Shown here: positions 48,647 through 58,591 of the stretch, one piece after another
How positions within the stretch are numbered: the first letter of the stretch is position 1
Layout of the letters: each line of letters opens with the position of its first letter
Source: Labilibaculum sp.
GTDB taxonomy: Bacteria > Bacteroidota > Bacteroidia > Bacteroidales > Marinifilaceae
Assembly: GCA_016342745.1 (NCBI GenBank)
Contig: JAEINT010000006.1
Location: forward strand, 124,001 to 188,000
Direction of reading: 5' to 3'
Length of the DNA stretch: 64,000 nucleotides
Notes under the pieces: generated by a model
What the model was told of the DNA's origin: nothing
Databases searched by the model: none
The model's input: the letters and a program-made list of their open reading frames with translations, nothing else
Translations under genes and position numbers: made by a program

Positions 48647-48666
48647 AAAAAAAAAATAAATCTCAA

Positions 48667-50697
48667 ATGAAGAAATTTAATAGAACACTTGTAACCACTG
48701 CCTTACCATATGCAAATGGTCCAGTTCATATTGGACACCTTGCTGGAGTATATGTTCCTGCCGATATTTACACAAGATATCTTCGTATGAAAGGTGAAGA
48801 TGTATTACTAATTGGTGGTTCTGATGAGCATGGTGTACCCATCACTATTAAAGCTCAAAAAGAAGGTATTACACCTCAAGATGTTGTTGATAAGTATCAC
48901 AATATCATTAAAGACTCATTTGAGAAATTTGGAATTACATTCGACGTTTATTCTCGAACTAGTTCAAAAACACATCATGAAACTGCTTCAGAGTTTTTCA
49001 AAACATTGGATGCTAAAGATGAGTTTACCATTAAAACAAGTGAGCAGTTTTACGATGCAAACGCGAATCAATTTTTAGCAGATAGATACATTACAGGAAC
49101 CTGTCCACATTGCAGTAGTGATGGTGCTTATGGAGATCAGTGTGAAAGTTGCGGAACTTCTTTAAATGCAACGGATCTTATCAATCCAACTTCTTCGATT
49201 ACAGGCAACAAACCTGAATTAAAAGAGACAAAGCACTGGTATTTACCTTTGGATAAATATGAAAATGATTTAAAGAAATGGATTCTTGAAGATCACAAAG
49301 AATGGAAAGCTAATGTTTATGGCCAGTGTAAATCTTGGCTAGACAATGGTTTGCACCCTAGAGCAGTTACCCGTGATTTAAATTGGGGAGTACCTGTTCC
49401 TGCAGAAGGTGCTGAAGGTAAAGTATTGTACGTATGGTTCGATGCTCCTATTGGTTATATTTCTGCTACAAAAGAATTAACTCCTGATTGGGAGAAATAT
49501 TGGAAGCAAGAGGATTCAAAATTAGTACATTTCATTGGTAAAGATAATATCGTATTTCACTGTATTATTTTCCCTGCAATGTTAAAAGCCGAAGGCTCTT
49601 ATATCTTACCAGAGAATGTTCCATCAAACGAATTTCTGAACCTTGAAGGTGATAAAATTTCTACAAGTAGAAACTGGGCAGTATGGTTGCACGAATATTT
49701 GGAAGAATTTCCAGAAAAACAAGACGTTCTTCGCTATGTTCTTACAGCAAATGCTCCAGAAACAAAAGACAACGACTTCACTTGGAAAGATTTTCAGGCA
49801 AGAAATAACAATGAGTTAGTAGCAGTTTTAGGAAACTTTATAAATCGTGCATTAGTTTTAACTCACAAATATTACAAAGGAATTATTCCTGCACAAGGAG
49901 AGTTAACTGATTTCGACAAAGAAACACTTGCTCAGATTCCTGTATTTAAAGAACAGGTTGAAAAGAATTTAGAAACTTACCATTTCCGTGAAGGATTGAA
50001 AGAAGCAATGAATTTAGCTCGTCTAGGAAATAAATACCTTGCTGATACAGAACCTTGGAAATTGGCGAAGACTGATCCTGAAAGAGTGAAAACAATCATG
50101 AATATTTCACTTCAGATTTCTACCAACCTTTCTTCCTTAATTGAGCCATTTTTACCATTCACAGCCAATAAACTTCGTGAATTTCTTAACATAGAAGCTC
50201 TTGCTTGGGAAAATATAGGTGCTAGCGTTATTGAAGAAGGTCATCAAATAAACAAAGCAGAATTGCTTTTCGAGAAAATTGAAGACGAAACAATTCAAGC
50301 TCAAGTTGATAAACTTTTGGCAACAAAAGAAGCAAACGCAGCCGAAAACAGAGTGGTTACTCCTGCTAAAGAAAATATCAACTTCGATGATTTCATGAAA
50401 TTAGATGTTCGTGTTGGAACAATTACAGAAGCTGAAAAAGTAGCTAAAACCAAAAAACTCTTAAAATTAACTGTTGACACTGGAATCGACCAGAGAACAG
50501 TAGTTTCTGGAATTGCAGAACACTACAAGCCTGAAGATATTATTGGCACTCAAGTTAGTATTCTTGTAAATTTGGAACCTAAAAAGTTAAAAGGAATCGA
50601 ATCTCAAGGAATGATATTAATGGCTGAAGATGCTGATGGGAAATTATCTTTCGTATCTCCAGACCAAGCAATTAAACCTGGTTCTGAGATCAGATAA
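48667..50697 (+). CDS. metG: Methionyl-tRNA synthetase
   Basis: 676 residues. The class-I HIGH motif is intact (H21-I-G-H24 in VHIGHLAG). The zinc knuckle CPHC...CESC is in the connective domain, the KMSKS loop reads KISTS (330-334), and a C-terminal EMAP/OB tRNA-binding domain starts near 570 (FMKLDVRVG). It charges initiator and elongator tRNA-Met. The gene has a structured leader and ends in a terminator shared with the convergent HU/SPOR gene. Confidence 0.98.
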   Translation: MKKFNRTLVTTALPYANGPVHIGHLAGVYVPADIYTRYLRMKGEDVLLIGGSDEHGVPITIKAQKEGITPQDVVDKYHNIIKDSFEKFGITFDVYSRTSSKTHHETASEFFKTLDAKDEFTIKTSEQFYDANANQFLADRYITGTCPHCSSDGAYGDQCESCGTSLNATDLINPTSSITGNKPELKETKHWYLPLDKYENDLKKWILEDHKEWKANVYGQCKSWLDNGLHPRAVTRDLNWGVPVPAEGAEGKVLYVWFDAPIGYISATKELTPDWEKYWKQEDSKLVHFIGKDNIVFHCIIFPAMLKAEGSYILPENVPSNEFLNLEGDKISTSRNWAVWLHEYLEEFPEKQDVLRYVLTANAPETKDNDFTWKDFQARNNNELVAVLGNFINRALVLTHKYYKGIIPAQGELTDFDKETLAQIPVFKEQVEKNLETYHFREGLKEAMNLARLGNKYLADTEPWKLAKTDPERVKTIMNISLQISTNLSSLIEPFLPFTANKLREFLNIEALAWENIGASVIEEGHQINKAELLFEKIEDETIQAQVDKLLATKEANAAENRVVTPAKENINFDDFMKLDVRVGTITEAEKVAKTKKLLKLTVDTGIDQRTVVSGIAEHYKPEDIIGTQVSILVNLEPKKLKGIESQGMILMAEDADGKLSFVSPDQAIKPGSEIR

Positions 50698-50712
50698 TTC
50701 AGATAAAGAGAC

Positions 50713-50747
50713 AAAAAAAGCGCTTTCCAATGGAAAGCGCTTTTTTT
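50713..50747. terminator. Bidirectional terminator metG / HU-SPOR gene
   Basis: A perfect 16-bp inverted repeat including flanking A and T tracts (50713-50728 with 50732-50747) and a 3-nt loop, between two convergent stops. Confidence 0.92.
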
Positions 50748-50748
50748 A

Positions 50749-51687
50749 TTATTTTTGAAGAACCCAACAAAAAGCTTTTGAATTCTTAGCAATTACTTTC
50801 TTTTTAAACTGATCTGCAGCTGCTCGATTTGTAAATTGATTAACCGCAACCGAGTATAAATTTTTGTTTTCAATGATCACTGCTGGATAAGATTTCGAGA
50901 TTAACTCCTGACGCAATATCTCTGCATTCTCAATTGAAGTAAAACTCCCAGAAATCAAATAAAATCTTCCTTTTTGAGTTTTTTCTAACTTACTCTTCTT
51001 CGTCAATTCTGGCTCAAATGCAACCAAATCTTCAGGAGGAGATACAACAGGATCCAATTGAACAAACTTTTCAGTTATCTCCTTTTTTTCATTTATTGAT
51101 ATCATAGATGCCTCACTACCATTTCGTTCCGAACTCATTGGGAGTAATGCAACTGTTAATATAAATGGAATTGCAGCTGCCGCATACCAAAGTCTTTTCT
51201 TGGTAAAAAGCGTTCTGACTTTTACTTGAGGTATGGCAACAGGATGATTTTTCTCATCACTTATTGGTGAAAGAGTTGGAAGAGAAAAGCGTTCCATACC
51301 AAAAGCATCAACCAAATAATTTAATTCTTTAGAAGGTTCGAATAGTAAATTATGCCTTCTGTCATTATAAAAACAGCCAATCTTATCTAATATTACCTTT
51401 TCGCCTCGCTGAATACGAACACGAAGGTCTTCAATAAAAAACTGAATAGATTTTTCAGCTTCAGAATAAGTCAAATTTTCAGCTTCAGACAATCTATTAA
51501 TCAGCAAACCATCATTTTGAGATAAATTACGGTTAAATCCAATTGATTTAGAAGGAGGAATTCCAAGATTCATCTCTTCATCGATATCTGCTGGCTTATA
51601 GTTGGCCACAAACCCACCAAAACCAGGTAATATCACACAATCGTGAATAAACAATAGATCTTTAATATATTTCGATACGTCTAGCAT
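50749..51687 (-). CDS. HU-CCDC81 and SPOR domain envelope protein
   Basis: 312 residues from the ATG at 51687; the in-frame TTG at 51696 lies within the -7 box region. Residues 1-110 match the bacterial HU-CCDC81 domain (ILPGFGGFVANYKPA). A basic linker precedes a membrane span (about 155-172), and a SPOR peptidoglycan-binding domain occupies about 235-312. It probably has its N-terminus in the cytoplasm and the SPOR domain in the periplasm, binding denuded septal glycan. It may link DNA or a nucleoid partner to division. Confidence 0.87.
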   Translation of the reverse strand: MLDVSKYIKDLLFIHDCVILPGFGGFVANYKPADIDEEMNLGIPPSKSIGFNRNLSQNDGLLINRLSEAENLTYSEAEKSIQFFIEDLRVRIQRGEKVILDKIGCFYNDRRHNLLFEPSKELNYLVDAFGMERFSLPTLSPISDEKNHPVAIPQVKVRTLFTKKRLWYAAAAIPFILTVALLPMSSERNGSEASMISINEKKEITEKFVQLDPVVSPPEDLVAFEPELTKKSKLEKTQKGRFYLISGSFTSIENAEILRQELISKSYPAVIIENKNLYSVAVNQFTNRAAADQFKKKVIAKNSKAFCWVLQK

Positions 51688-51693
51688 AATACA

Positions 51694-51724
51694 CAAATAT
51701 AATCAAAAATATATGCCACTCAAA
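51694..51724 (-). promoter_or_regulatory. Promoter of the HU-SPOR gene
   Basis: On the minus strand TTTG (51724-51721), a 19-nt spacer and TATATTTG (51701-51694) match the consensus exactly. The -7 box is only 6 bp from the ATG at 51687, implying a very short or absent leader. Confidence 0.6.
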
Positions 51725-51825
51725 TTGAATAATTGCAGTAAGCTATTAACCCCCTATAAACCAATATTTTCTGCACCGAAAAGAAATTTAACTCAATTCA
51801 ACCTATCCGTTTATTAAGTAAATTA

Positions 51826-51860
51826 TTGTAAATTTAATCGATACAATTAAAAATTTACAA
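51826..51860. repeat. Inverted repeat upstream of galE2
   Basis: TTGTAAATTT (51826-51835) and its perfect complement (51851-51860) are 15 bp apart, about 70 bp before the epimerase start. No T-tract. Possibly an operator; low confidence because the arms are AT-rich. Confidence 0.35.
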
Positions 51861-51929
51861 CAGGTATTCAAGTTACTTAAAAGTCTTCTTTTAAAACAAG
51901 CATACCTCAACATTAAATATTTTTAACGC

Positions 51930-52946
51930 ATGGATAAGCAAATACTTGTAACTGGAGGAACTGGATATATTGGATCGCACACTGTCGTAGAGCTTCAAAA
52001 CAATGGATATCATGTTATTATCGCCGACAATCTTTCTAATTCTAAAATAGAAGTTCTTGATGGTATTGAAGCAATATCTGGAATTAAACCTCTTTTTGAG
52101 AAGGTAGATTTAAGCGTGAGAGAAGAAAGTATTGCATTTTTCAAAAAACATACAAACATTGGTGCTATTATACATTTTGCTGCCAATAAGGCTGTTGGTG
52201 AATCCGTTGAGAAACCATTGATGTATTACCGAAATAACATCAATTCTTTGATGAATATTTTAGATGCAATGAAGGATCACAACATCCCTAATTTGGTTTT
52301 CTCATCATCATGTACCGTTTATGGCCAGCCAGACAAATTGCCAGTAACGGAAGAAACGCCTCGAAAACCCGCAGAATCTCCATACGGAAATACAAAGATG
52401 ATTAGTGAAGATATTATTCGCGATACGATAAATGCAAATCCAGAACTAAAAGGTATTGCCTTACGATATTTTAATCCTATTGGAGCTCATCCTACATCAA
52501 AAATTGGAGAACTACCATTAGGCGTTCCGAACAATCTTATTCCATTCTTAACACAAACAGTAGCAGGAATGCGTGCAGAACTTAGTGTATTTGGAAGTGA
52601 TTACAACACGCCTGATGGATCTTGTATTCGTGATTACATTAATGTTGTTGATTTGGCAAAAGCGCATGTAATTTCCATTGAAAGATTGCTACGAGATAAA
52701 CAATTAAACAATTATGAGTTTTTCAACGTTGGTACTGGCGAAGGCGTATCAGTATTAGAAATTATTAGCTCATTCGAACGTGCTACTGGCGAAAAAGTGC
52801 CACATAAAATCGTTGAACGACGTGCAGGTGATGTAGAACAAATTTATGCTGAAACAAGCAATGCCAATAAAGTATTGGGTTGGAAATCGGAAGCTACACT
52901 TGATGACACTTTACTTTCAGCATGGAATTGGCAAAAAAGCCTTTAA
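51930..52946 (+). CDS. galE: UDP-glucose 4-epimerase (envelope-sugar copy)
   Basis: 338 residues. TGGTGYIGSH is at 8-17, SSSCTVYG follows, and YGNTK is the catalytic Tyr-Lys motif. It is closely related to the gal-operon epimerase at 31665-32708 along the whole length. Here it precedes rfbB, so it probably supplies UDP-galactose (or UDP-GalNAc) for surface polysaccharide rather than galactose catabolism. Confidence 0.94.
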   Translation: MDKQILVTGGTGYIGSHTVVELQNNGYHVIIADNLSNSKIEVLDGIEAISGIKPLFEKVDLSVREESIAFFKKHTNIGAIIHFAANKAVGESVEKPLMYYRNNINSLMNILDAMKDHNIPNLVFSSSCTVYGQPDKLPVTEETPRKPAESPYGNTKMISEDIIRDTINANPELKGIALRYFNPIGAHPTSKIGELPLGVPNNLIPFLTQTVAGMRAELSVFGSDYNTPDGSCIRDYINVVDLAKAHVISIERLLRDKQLNNYEFFNVGTGEGVSVLEIISSFERATGEKVPHKIVERRAGDVEQIYAETSNANKVLGWKSEATLDDTLLSAWNWQKSL

Positions 52947-53009
52947 ATAAAAGAATAGAAATTGTTTAATGATCCCAATTCAATTGAGATCAATATAAAA
53001 TATCACATC

Positions 53010-54065
53010 TTGAAAAAGAATATTTTAATAACTGGAGGAGCAGGCTTTATTGGATCGCATGTGGTTCGATTATTTGTCAACAAATATCCCGATTATAACA
53101 TTGTGAATTTAGATGCCTTAACCTATGCCGGCAATCTAGAGAATTTAAAAGATATTGATAGCAAATCGAATTATACTTTCATTAAAGGAGATATAACCGA
53201 TTTAGCATTTATCACTGATTTATTTCAAAAGTATCAATTCGAAGGTGTATTGCATTTAGCCGCAGAATCTCATGTAGATCGCTCTATTTCAGATCCTTTA
53301 GCATTTATTACGACCAATATTGTTGGTACCGTAAATTTATTAAATGCAGCAAAGGAAAGTTGGAAAGATCAAATGGCTGGAAAGAAATTCTATCATATTT
53401 CGACAGACGAGGTGTATGGATCCTTAGGCAAGACAGGTTTCTTTACCGAAGAAACATCTTATGATCCAAGAAGTCCATATTCTGCATCAAAGGCTAGTTC
53501 TGATCATTTGGTTCGAGCATATTTTCACACTTATAAGCTTCCTGTTGTAATTTCAAACTGTTCCAATAACTATGGAGCAAATCAGTTTCCAGAAAAGCTA
53601 ATTCCACTAGTAATCAACAATATTAAAAATAAAAAAGTGCTTCCTATTTATGGAAAAGGCGATAATGTTCGAGATTGGTTGTACGTGGAAGATCATGCCT
53701 TAGCTATAGATTCCATCTTTCATGATGGAAAGTTAGGTGAGACCTATAATATTGGTGGCAATAATGAATGGACCAACCTTGATTTGGTAAGAAAGCTTTG
53801 TGATATTATGGATGCTAAACTAGATCAGGAAATAGGTACTTCCCAAAAGCTAATCACTTTTGTTAAAGATCGTGCCGGACATGATCAGCGTTATGCTATT
53901 GATGCTTCGAAAATAGAAAAAGAACTAGACTGGAAACCGAGCATTCAATTCGAAGAAGGATTTGAAAAAACCGTTGATTGGTATCTTGATAACTTGGATT
54001 GGTTAGAAAATATCCTCTCTGGAGATTACGAAAAATTTTACGAACAACAGTACAACAACAGATAA
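53010..54065 (+). CDS. rfbB: dTDP-glucose 4,6-dehydratase, TTG start
   Basis: 352 residues from the TTG at 53010. No ATG precedes the Rossmann motif in this frame; an earlier TTG at 52962 would add 16 residues, and a stop lies at 52956. From 53010 the protein begins MKKNILITGGAGFIGSH, the normal RmlB spacing. Catalytic STDEVYG and YSASK are present. It converts dTDP-glucose to dTDP-4-keto-6-deoxyglucose for rhamnose and other deoxysugars. It follows galE2 after 63 bp. Confidence 0.92.
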   Translation: MKKNILITGGAGFIGSHVVRLFVNKYPDYNIVNLDALTYAGNLENLKDIDSKSNYTFIKGDITDLAFITDLFQKYQFEGVLHLAAESHVDRSISDPLAFITTNIVGTVNLLNAAKESWKDQMAGKKFYHISTDEVYGSLGKTGFFTEETSYDPRSPYSASKASSDHLVRAYFHTYKLPVVISNCSNNYGANQFPEKLIPLVINNIKNKKVLPIYGKGDNVRDWLYVEDHALAIDSIFHDGKLGETYNIGGNNEWTNLDLVRKLCDIMDAKLDQEIGTSQKLITFVKDRAGHDQRYAIDASKIEKELDWKPSIQFEEGFEKTVDWYLDNLDWLENILSGDYEKFYEQQYNNR

Positions 54066-54066
54066 A

Positions 54067-54100
54067 AGAAAGAGGGATGTAATAATTACATCCCTCTTTT
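54067..54100. terminator. Bidirectional terminator rfbB / glmS
   Basis: A near-perfect 15-bp inverted repeat (54069-54083 with 54085-54099) with a 1-nt formal loop and A/T flanks, between two convergent stops. Confidence 0.9.
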
Positions 54101-54119
54101 ATATGATTTAAAATCGAAA

Positions 54120-55955
54120 TTATTCTACGGTAACAGATTTTGCTAAATTTCGAGGTTGATCAACATTACATCCTCTGTATACAGCGATATAATAAGAAAT
54201 CAATTGGAAAGGAATTACCGTTAATAAAGGAGCCAAAGGTTCCAATGTTTCTGGTATCTCGATTACATGATCAGCCATTTTACTAATCACAGTATCTCCC
54301 TCAGTCACGATAGCAATTACGTGGCCTTTTCGAGCTTTTACCTCTTGAATATTACTTACAATTTTCTCGTAAGATTTATCTTTTGTAGCAGCAACAAAAA
54401 CAGGCATTTGTTCATCAATCAATGCAATAGGACCATGTTTCATTTCTGCAGCAGGATAACCTTCAGCATGTATGTAAGAAATCTCTTTCAATTTAAGCGC
54501 ACCTTCCAAAGCAACTGGGAATAAGAATCCTCTACCCAAGTACAAAGCATTTGTCGAATCAACATATTTCTTCGAAAGCTCTTTAATATCCTCTTCTTTT
54601 TCTAAAATTCTCTGAATTTTCCCAGGAAGATTTGCAAATTCTGCGATCAATTTATGGTACTCTTCTTTTTCTAAAGTTCCTTTTCTATAACCAACAAGCA
54701 TTGCCATCATGGTAAGAACTGTTACTTGAGCAGTAAATGCTTTTGTGGAAGCAACTCCAATTTCTGGTCCAGCATGCGTATAAACACCTGCATCAGTTTC
54801 ACGAGGAATACTAGAACCAACAACATTACAAATACCAATAACTGTTGCACCAGCTTCTTTTGCTAACTTAATCGCAGCCAATGTATCGGCAGTTTCACCA
54901 CTTTGACTGATAGCCAAAACAATGTCGTCCTTAAAAATTACTGGGTTTCTATATCTAAATTCTGAAGCATATTCCACTTCTACAGGTATTCTTGCAAATT
55001 CTTCGAAAAGATATTCGCCTACCATTCCTGCGTGCCATGAAGTACCACAACCAATAATAAGAATTCTGCGAGCATTTACCAACTGAGGGATAACCTCGTT
55101 AATTCCACCTAAGAAAACTTCTTTATTTGCTTTTGATATACGACCTCTAATTGTATCATGAATAGAACTGGTCTGTTCGAAAATTTCTTTCAACATGAAA
55201 TGATCGTAACCGCCCTTTTCAATTTGCTCTATATCTAAATCTAACTCCTGAATATGAGGAATCAGCTTATCATTCTGAATTGTTTTTAGTACTAGCTCAT
55301 CTCTATTGATAATTGCAACATCATTATCATTCAGATAAATAACACTATTCGTATACTCTATAATTGGGGTTGCATCTGAAGCTAGAAAATATTCACCATT
55401 ACCAACTCCAATAACCAAAGGACTTCCTTTACGAGCGGCTACCAATTGATCTGGCTCATCTTCACAAATAACGACTAATCCATAAGCTCCAACAACCTTG
55501 GTCAAAGCCAAACGAACAGCAATCTCTGCAGAAACCTCACCTTTTAAATAAATATATTCAATAAGGTTCGCTAAAACTTCGGTATCTGTATCACTTTTAA
55601 AAGTATAACCTCTTTTTACAAGTTTATCTTTTAAGGTTGAGTAGTTTTCAATGATTCCGTTGTGAATAATCACAAACTTATTATTCATTGATCGATGTGG
55701 ATGCGCATTTTCATCGTTTGGCTCCCCATGAGTTGCCCAACGTGTATGTCCTATTCCAATCGATCCTGAAATATCACTTCCTTTCACGTGATTTTCCAAG
55801 TCCTGAACTTTTCCTTTACACTTAAAAACTTGCGTTTGATTTGTACGTAAAGCGATTCCAGCAGAATCATATCCACGATACTCTAGTCTTTTCAAGCCAT
55901 TAACAAGTATAGGATAAGCATCCTTATCCCCAATGTAACCAACTATTCCACACAT
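54120..55955 (-). CDS. glmS: Glutamine-fructose-6-phosphate aminotransferase
   Basis: 611 residues. The N-terminal glutaminase domain begins MCGIVGYIG (Cys2 becomes the nucleophile). Two SIS domains follow (about 285-420 and 455-600), with SQSGETADT and AEGYPAAEMKHGP motifs, and the chain ends in KSVTVE. It makes glucosamine-6-phosphate for murein and lipid A. It stands alone between terminators; no glmS ribozyme-like sequence is evident in the 254 bp upstream. Confidence 0.98.
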   Translation of the reverse strand: MCGIVGYIGDKDAYPILVNGLKRLEYRGYDSAGIALRTNQTQVFKCKGKVQDLENHVKGSDISGSIGIGHTRWATHGEPNDENAHPHRSMNNKFVIIHNGIIENYSTLKDKLVKRGYTFKSDTDTEVLANLIEYIYLKGEVSAEIAVRLALTKVVGAYGLVVICEDEPDQLVAARKGSPLVIGVGNGEYFLASDATPIIEYTNSVIYLNDNDVAIINRDELVLKTIQNDKLIPHIQELDLDIEQIEKGGYDHFMLKEIFEQTSSIHDTIRGRISKANKEVFLGGINEVIPQLVNARRILIIGCGTSWHAGMVGEYLFEEFARIPVEVEYASEFRYRNPVIFKDDIVLAISQSGETADTLAAIKLAKEAGATVIGICNVVGSSIPRETDAGVYTHAGPEIGVASTKAFTAQVTVLTMMAMLVGYRKGTLEKEEYHKLIAEFANLPGKIQRILEKEEDIKELSKKYVDSTNALYLGRGFLFPVALEGALKLKEISYIHAEGYPAAEMKHGPIALIDEQMPVFVAATKDKSYEKIVSNIQEVKARKGHVIAIVTEGDTVISKMADHVIEIPETLEPLAPLLTVIPFQLISYYIAVYRGCNVDQPRNLAKSVTVE

Positions 55956-56146
55956 AAATACATATATTTCAGTTTCGGTACCACGCGAAACATATTAACA
56001 AAACAATTTATTAAAATACATCAAACTTATTTCCAGTGATGTTACTCAAAAAAAAGTAGCTCCAATAAATTATCATAAATTCCCCTAAAAATACTATAAG
56101 TTCAAAAGCCAACCAAACTTCTGTTCGCATTTTAACTGGACTCCTT

Positions 56147-56189
56147 AAAAAACAAAGGTGCATCTAAGCTAATGCTCAAATACACCTTT
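56147..56189 (-). terminator. Probable terminator of the GT5 gene
   Basis: AAAGGTG/CACCTTT outer stem (56154-56160 with 56183-56189) with an inner GCAT/ATGC, followed by a T-rich run on the minus strand. Confidence 0.55.
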
Positions 56190-56209
56190 ATATATCTTTT
56201 TTGCAGAAA

Positions 56210-57019
56210 TTATCCTGCTACCAATTCGTCATAAAAATCAGAATAAGCACTCACATATTCCTCTTTACTTTTATAATCAAGGAAAGGTTTACCCGAAGCA
56301 ACAGCATAAGCTTTAACTTCTTCGTTTATTTGAGGGCTACCCATAATTAAGGCATCCGATTGATCTATTGCAAGTTTGTGAAGAGCAACATAGTTTGCAT
56401 CATCCAATACACTTACATCATCAGAACTAACTCCTTCAATAATTGACTTCTCTTTGAAACCTTTATTGAATTCTGTTGGAAATTCATCATCATAAATCGA
56501 AAACACAACTTTTGTATCCGTAAACAATGGATCCTCGTTAAAAGATTTTTTCAAATACAATGGCACTAAACCAGTAAACCAACCTTGACAATGCACCACA
56601 TCTGGAGCCCATCTTAGTTTTTTAACCGTTTCAAGTACACCGCGTGCGAAAAAGATTGCTCTTTCGTCATTATCCTCGAAGCCATTGCCTTCTTCATCAA
56701 GCAATATTTTCTTTCTATGAAAATAATCCTCATTATCAATAAAGTATACCTGCATACGAGCTGCTTGAATCGAAGCAACCTTGATAATCAAGGGATGATC
56801 TGTATCATCAATTATTAAATTCATTCCTGAAAGGCGGATAACTTCATGCAACTGATTTCTTCTCTCGTTGATGCATCCATATCTCGGCATGAAAGTTCTG
56901 ATCTCTTTTCCTTTTTCTTGAATTCCCTGAGGTAAGTGTCTGCCGATTTCAGACATTTCAGATTCAGGAAGATAAGGGGTAATTTCTTGTGAAACAAACA
57001 ATACTTTTGTCTTTTCCAT
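56210..57019 (-). CDS. GT5-type glycogen/starch synthase N-terminal-domain protein
   Basis: 269 residues, only about half a glycogen synthase. The sequence aligns with the N-terminal GT5 catalytic domain (VSQEITPYLPESEMSEIGRHLP near the start; PDVVHCQGWFTGLVPLYLK). The second Rossmann domain, which binds the nucleotide sugar, is absent. This short form is conserved in Bacteroidota, divergent from panC, so it is not a local truncation. Whether it makes glycogen is unknown. A TAATTTTG box (57060-57053) lies 34 bp upstream. Confidence 0.8.
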   Translation of the reverse strand: MEKTKVLFVSQEITPYLPESEMSEIGRHLPQGIQEKGKEIRTFMPRYGCINERRNQLHEVIRLSGMNLIIDDTDHPLIIKVASIQAARMQVYFIDNEDYFHRKKILLDEEGNGFEDNDERAIFFARGVLETVKKLRWAPDVVHCQGWFTGLVPLYLKKSFNEDPLFTDTKVVFSIYDDEFPTEFNKGFKEKSIIEGVSSDDVSVLDDANYVALHKLAIDQSDALIMGSPQINEEVKAYAVASGKPFLDYKSKEEYVSAYSDFYDELVAG

Positions 57020-57213
57020 ATAAGTCGCTAATATTAATACAGATTATCTGCGCAAAATTAGTAAAAATATTTAACAAACTGGATCAAAACCAAGGCATAA
57101 AGCAAGCACAATGCAATTAAATGCCATAATAATTTCTCTCGTATATATTTATTTATTTTATTTGCAGTCTTAAATTAAAAGTCAATCTGATTTTTACAGA
57201 ACAATTTACTGGG

Positions 57214-58053
57214 ATGGAAATAGTCAAACTTGTTGCTGAAACCAAAGCGAAAATCAGCAAGTTTAAAGCGGAAGGAAAAACAATTGGATTTGTACCTACA
57301 ATGGGTGCACTTCATCAAGGGCACTTGTCCTTAACGGAGGCATCTGTAAAAAATAATGATATTACTGTCGTTAGTATTTTTGTAAACCCTACACAATTCA
57401 ACAACCCTGATGACCTAACAAGTTACCCGAGAACTCTTGAAGAGGATTTGGAAAAGCTTTCAGTTTACAATCCGGAATTAATTTTTATTCCTGAAGTGAA
57501 TGAAATTTATCCAGAACCAGATACAAGAATTTTTGATTTTGGTATGCTAGATAGCGTGATGGAAGGTAAAAATAGACCTGGTCATTTTAATGGCGTTGCA
57601 CAAGTGGTGAGCAAGCTTTTTGACATTGTAACACCCGATAATGCTTATTTTGGACAAAAAGATTTCCAACAAGTAAGTGTTATTAAGCAGATGGTGAAAG
57701 ACCTTAAGTTAAGTGTGAACATCGTACCATGCCCTATTATTAGGGAAAAGGATGGTTTAGCTATGAGTTCTAGGAATGCGTTGCTTTCAAAAGAGCAAAG
57801 AAAAAATGCATCAAAAATTTCTGAAACTTTATTTAAAGCATGTAACTTAGCAGCCGAATTAAACGTTACTCAATTAAAGAATTGGGTTGTTGAAGAAATC
57901 AATAAAAACTCATATCTTTCGGTGGAATATTTTGAGATTGTTGATGATACAACTTTAGAAGAAATTAAAGACTGGAATGAGTCGAATAATAAAGTTGGAT
58001 GCATCACTGTTCAAGTAGGAAAAGTCCGACTGATAGATAATGTTACTTTTTAA
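57214..58053 (+). CDS. panC: Pantothenate synthetase
   Basis: 279 residues. The nucleotidyl-transferase motif is [13 protein letters not shown], the pantoate/ATP site is [17 protein letters not shown], and [11 protein letters not shown] and AMSSRN complete the set. It condenses pantoate with beta-alanine using ATP. It is 17 bp upstream of panD, which supplies beta-alanine, so the pair forms a vitamin B5 operon. The gene is divergent from the GT5 protein gene. Confidence 0.97.
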   Translation: MEIVKLVAETKAKISKFKAEGKTIGFVPTMGALHQGHLSLTEASVKNNDITVVSIFVNPTQFNNPDDLTSYPRTLEEDLEKLSVYNPELIFIPEVNEIYPEPDTRIFDFGMLDSVMEGKNRPGHFNGVAQVVSKLFDIVTPDNAYFGQKDFQQVSVIKQMVKDLKLSVNIVPCPIIREKDGLAMSSRNALLSKEQRKNASKISETLFKACNLAAELNVTQLKNWVVEEINKNSYLSVEYFEIVDDTTLEEIKDWNESNNKVGCITVQVGKVRLIDNVTF

Positions 58054-58070
58054 TATTAGTTAAAAGCGAT

Positions 58071-58421
58071 ATGTACATTGAAGTTTGTAAATCGAAAATT
58101 CACAAAGCATCAGTAACTGGTGCTGATCTTCAGTATGTTGGAAGCGTTACCATTGATGAAGATTTAATGGATGCTGCCAATTTAATTGAAAATGAAAAAG
58201 TTCAGATTGTTAATGTTAACAATGGTGAACGATTAGAAACCTATGTTATTCGTGGGGAAAGAGGTTCAGGAACAATCTGTTTGAATGGTCCTGCAGCTAG
58301 AAAATGTGCCGTAGGTGATGTTATTATTATCATCTCTTATGCATCAATGGAGTTTGAAGAAGCAAAATCTTGGGAACCAAGCTTGGTATTTCCAGACACT
58401 GCTACCAACAAATTGATCTAA
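58071..58421 (+). CDS. panD: Aspartate 1-decarboxylase
   Basis: 116 residues. The proenzyme cleaves itself between G24 and S25 (YVGSVTID) to form the pyruvoyl group. [18 protein letters not shown] and [12 protein letters not shown] are typical of PanD. It converts aspartate to beta-alanine for PanC. It is the second gene of the panCD pair and is followed by a terminator. Confidence 0.97.
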   Translation: MYIEVCKSKIHKASVTGADLQYVGSVTIDEDLMDAANLIENEKVQIVNVNNGERLETYVIRGERGSGTICLNGPAARKCAVGDVIIIISYASMEFEEAKSWEPSLVFPDTATNKLI

Positions 58422-58442
58422 ACTAACTCATTTTATAAGTAC

Positions 58443-58473
58443 AGGGCTGTTCTAATCGATCAGCCCTTTTTTT
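58443..58473 (+). terminator. Intrinsic terminator of panCD
   Basis: AGGGCTG/CAGCCCT stem (58443-58449 with 58461-58467), an 11-nt loop and a T-tract. Confidence 0.9.
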
Positions 58474-58591
58474 ATGCCATAAAATCAAAAAATAACGATA
58501 GAAAACGAACTATTTCATGTCGCAGCTATTTTGAACCTTTGCTCTTACTATTTAATACTTGTACATTAGTACTTTCAATAAAAACAAACCG

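Noticed and set aside
55956-56209. A glmS ribozyme upstream of glmS
   Set aside because: No recognisable conserved core is present, and the ribozyme is not expected in this phylum.
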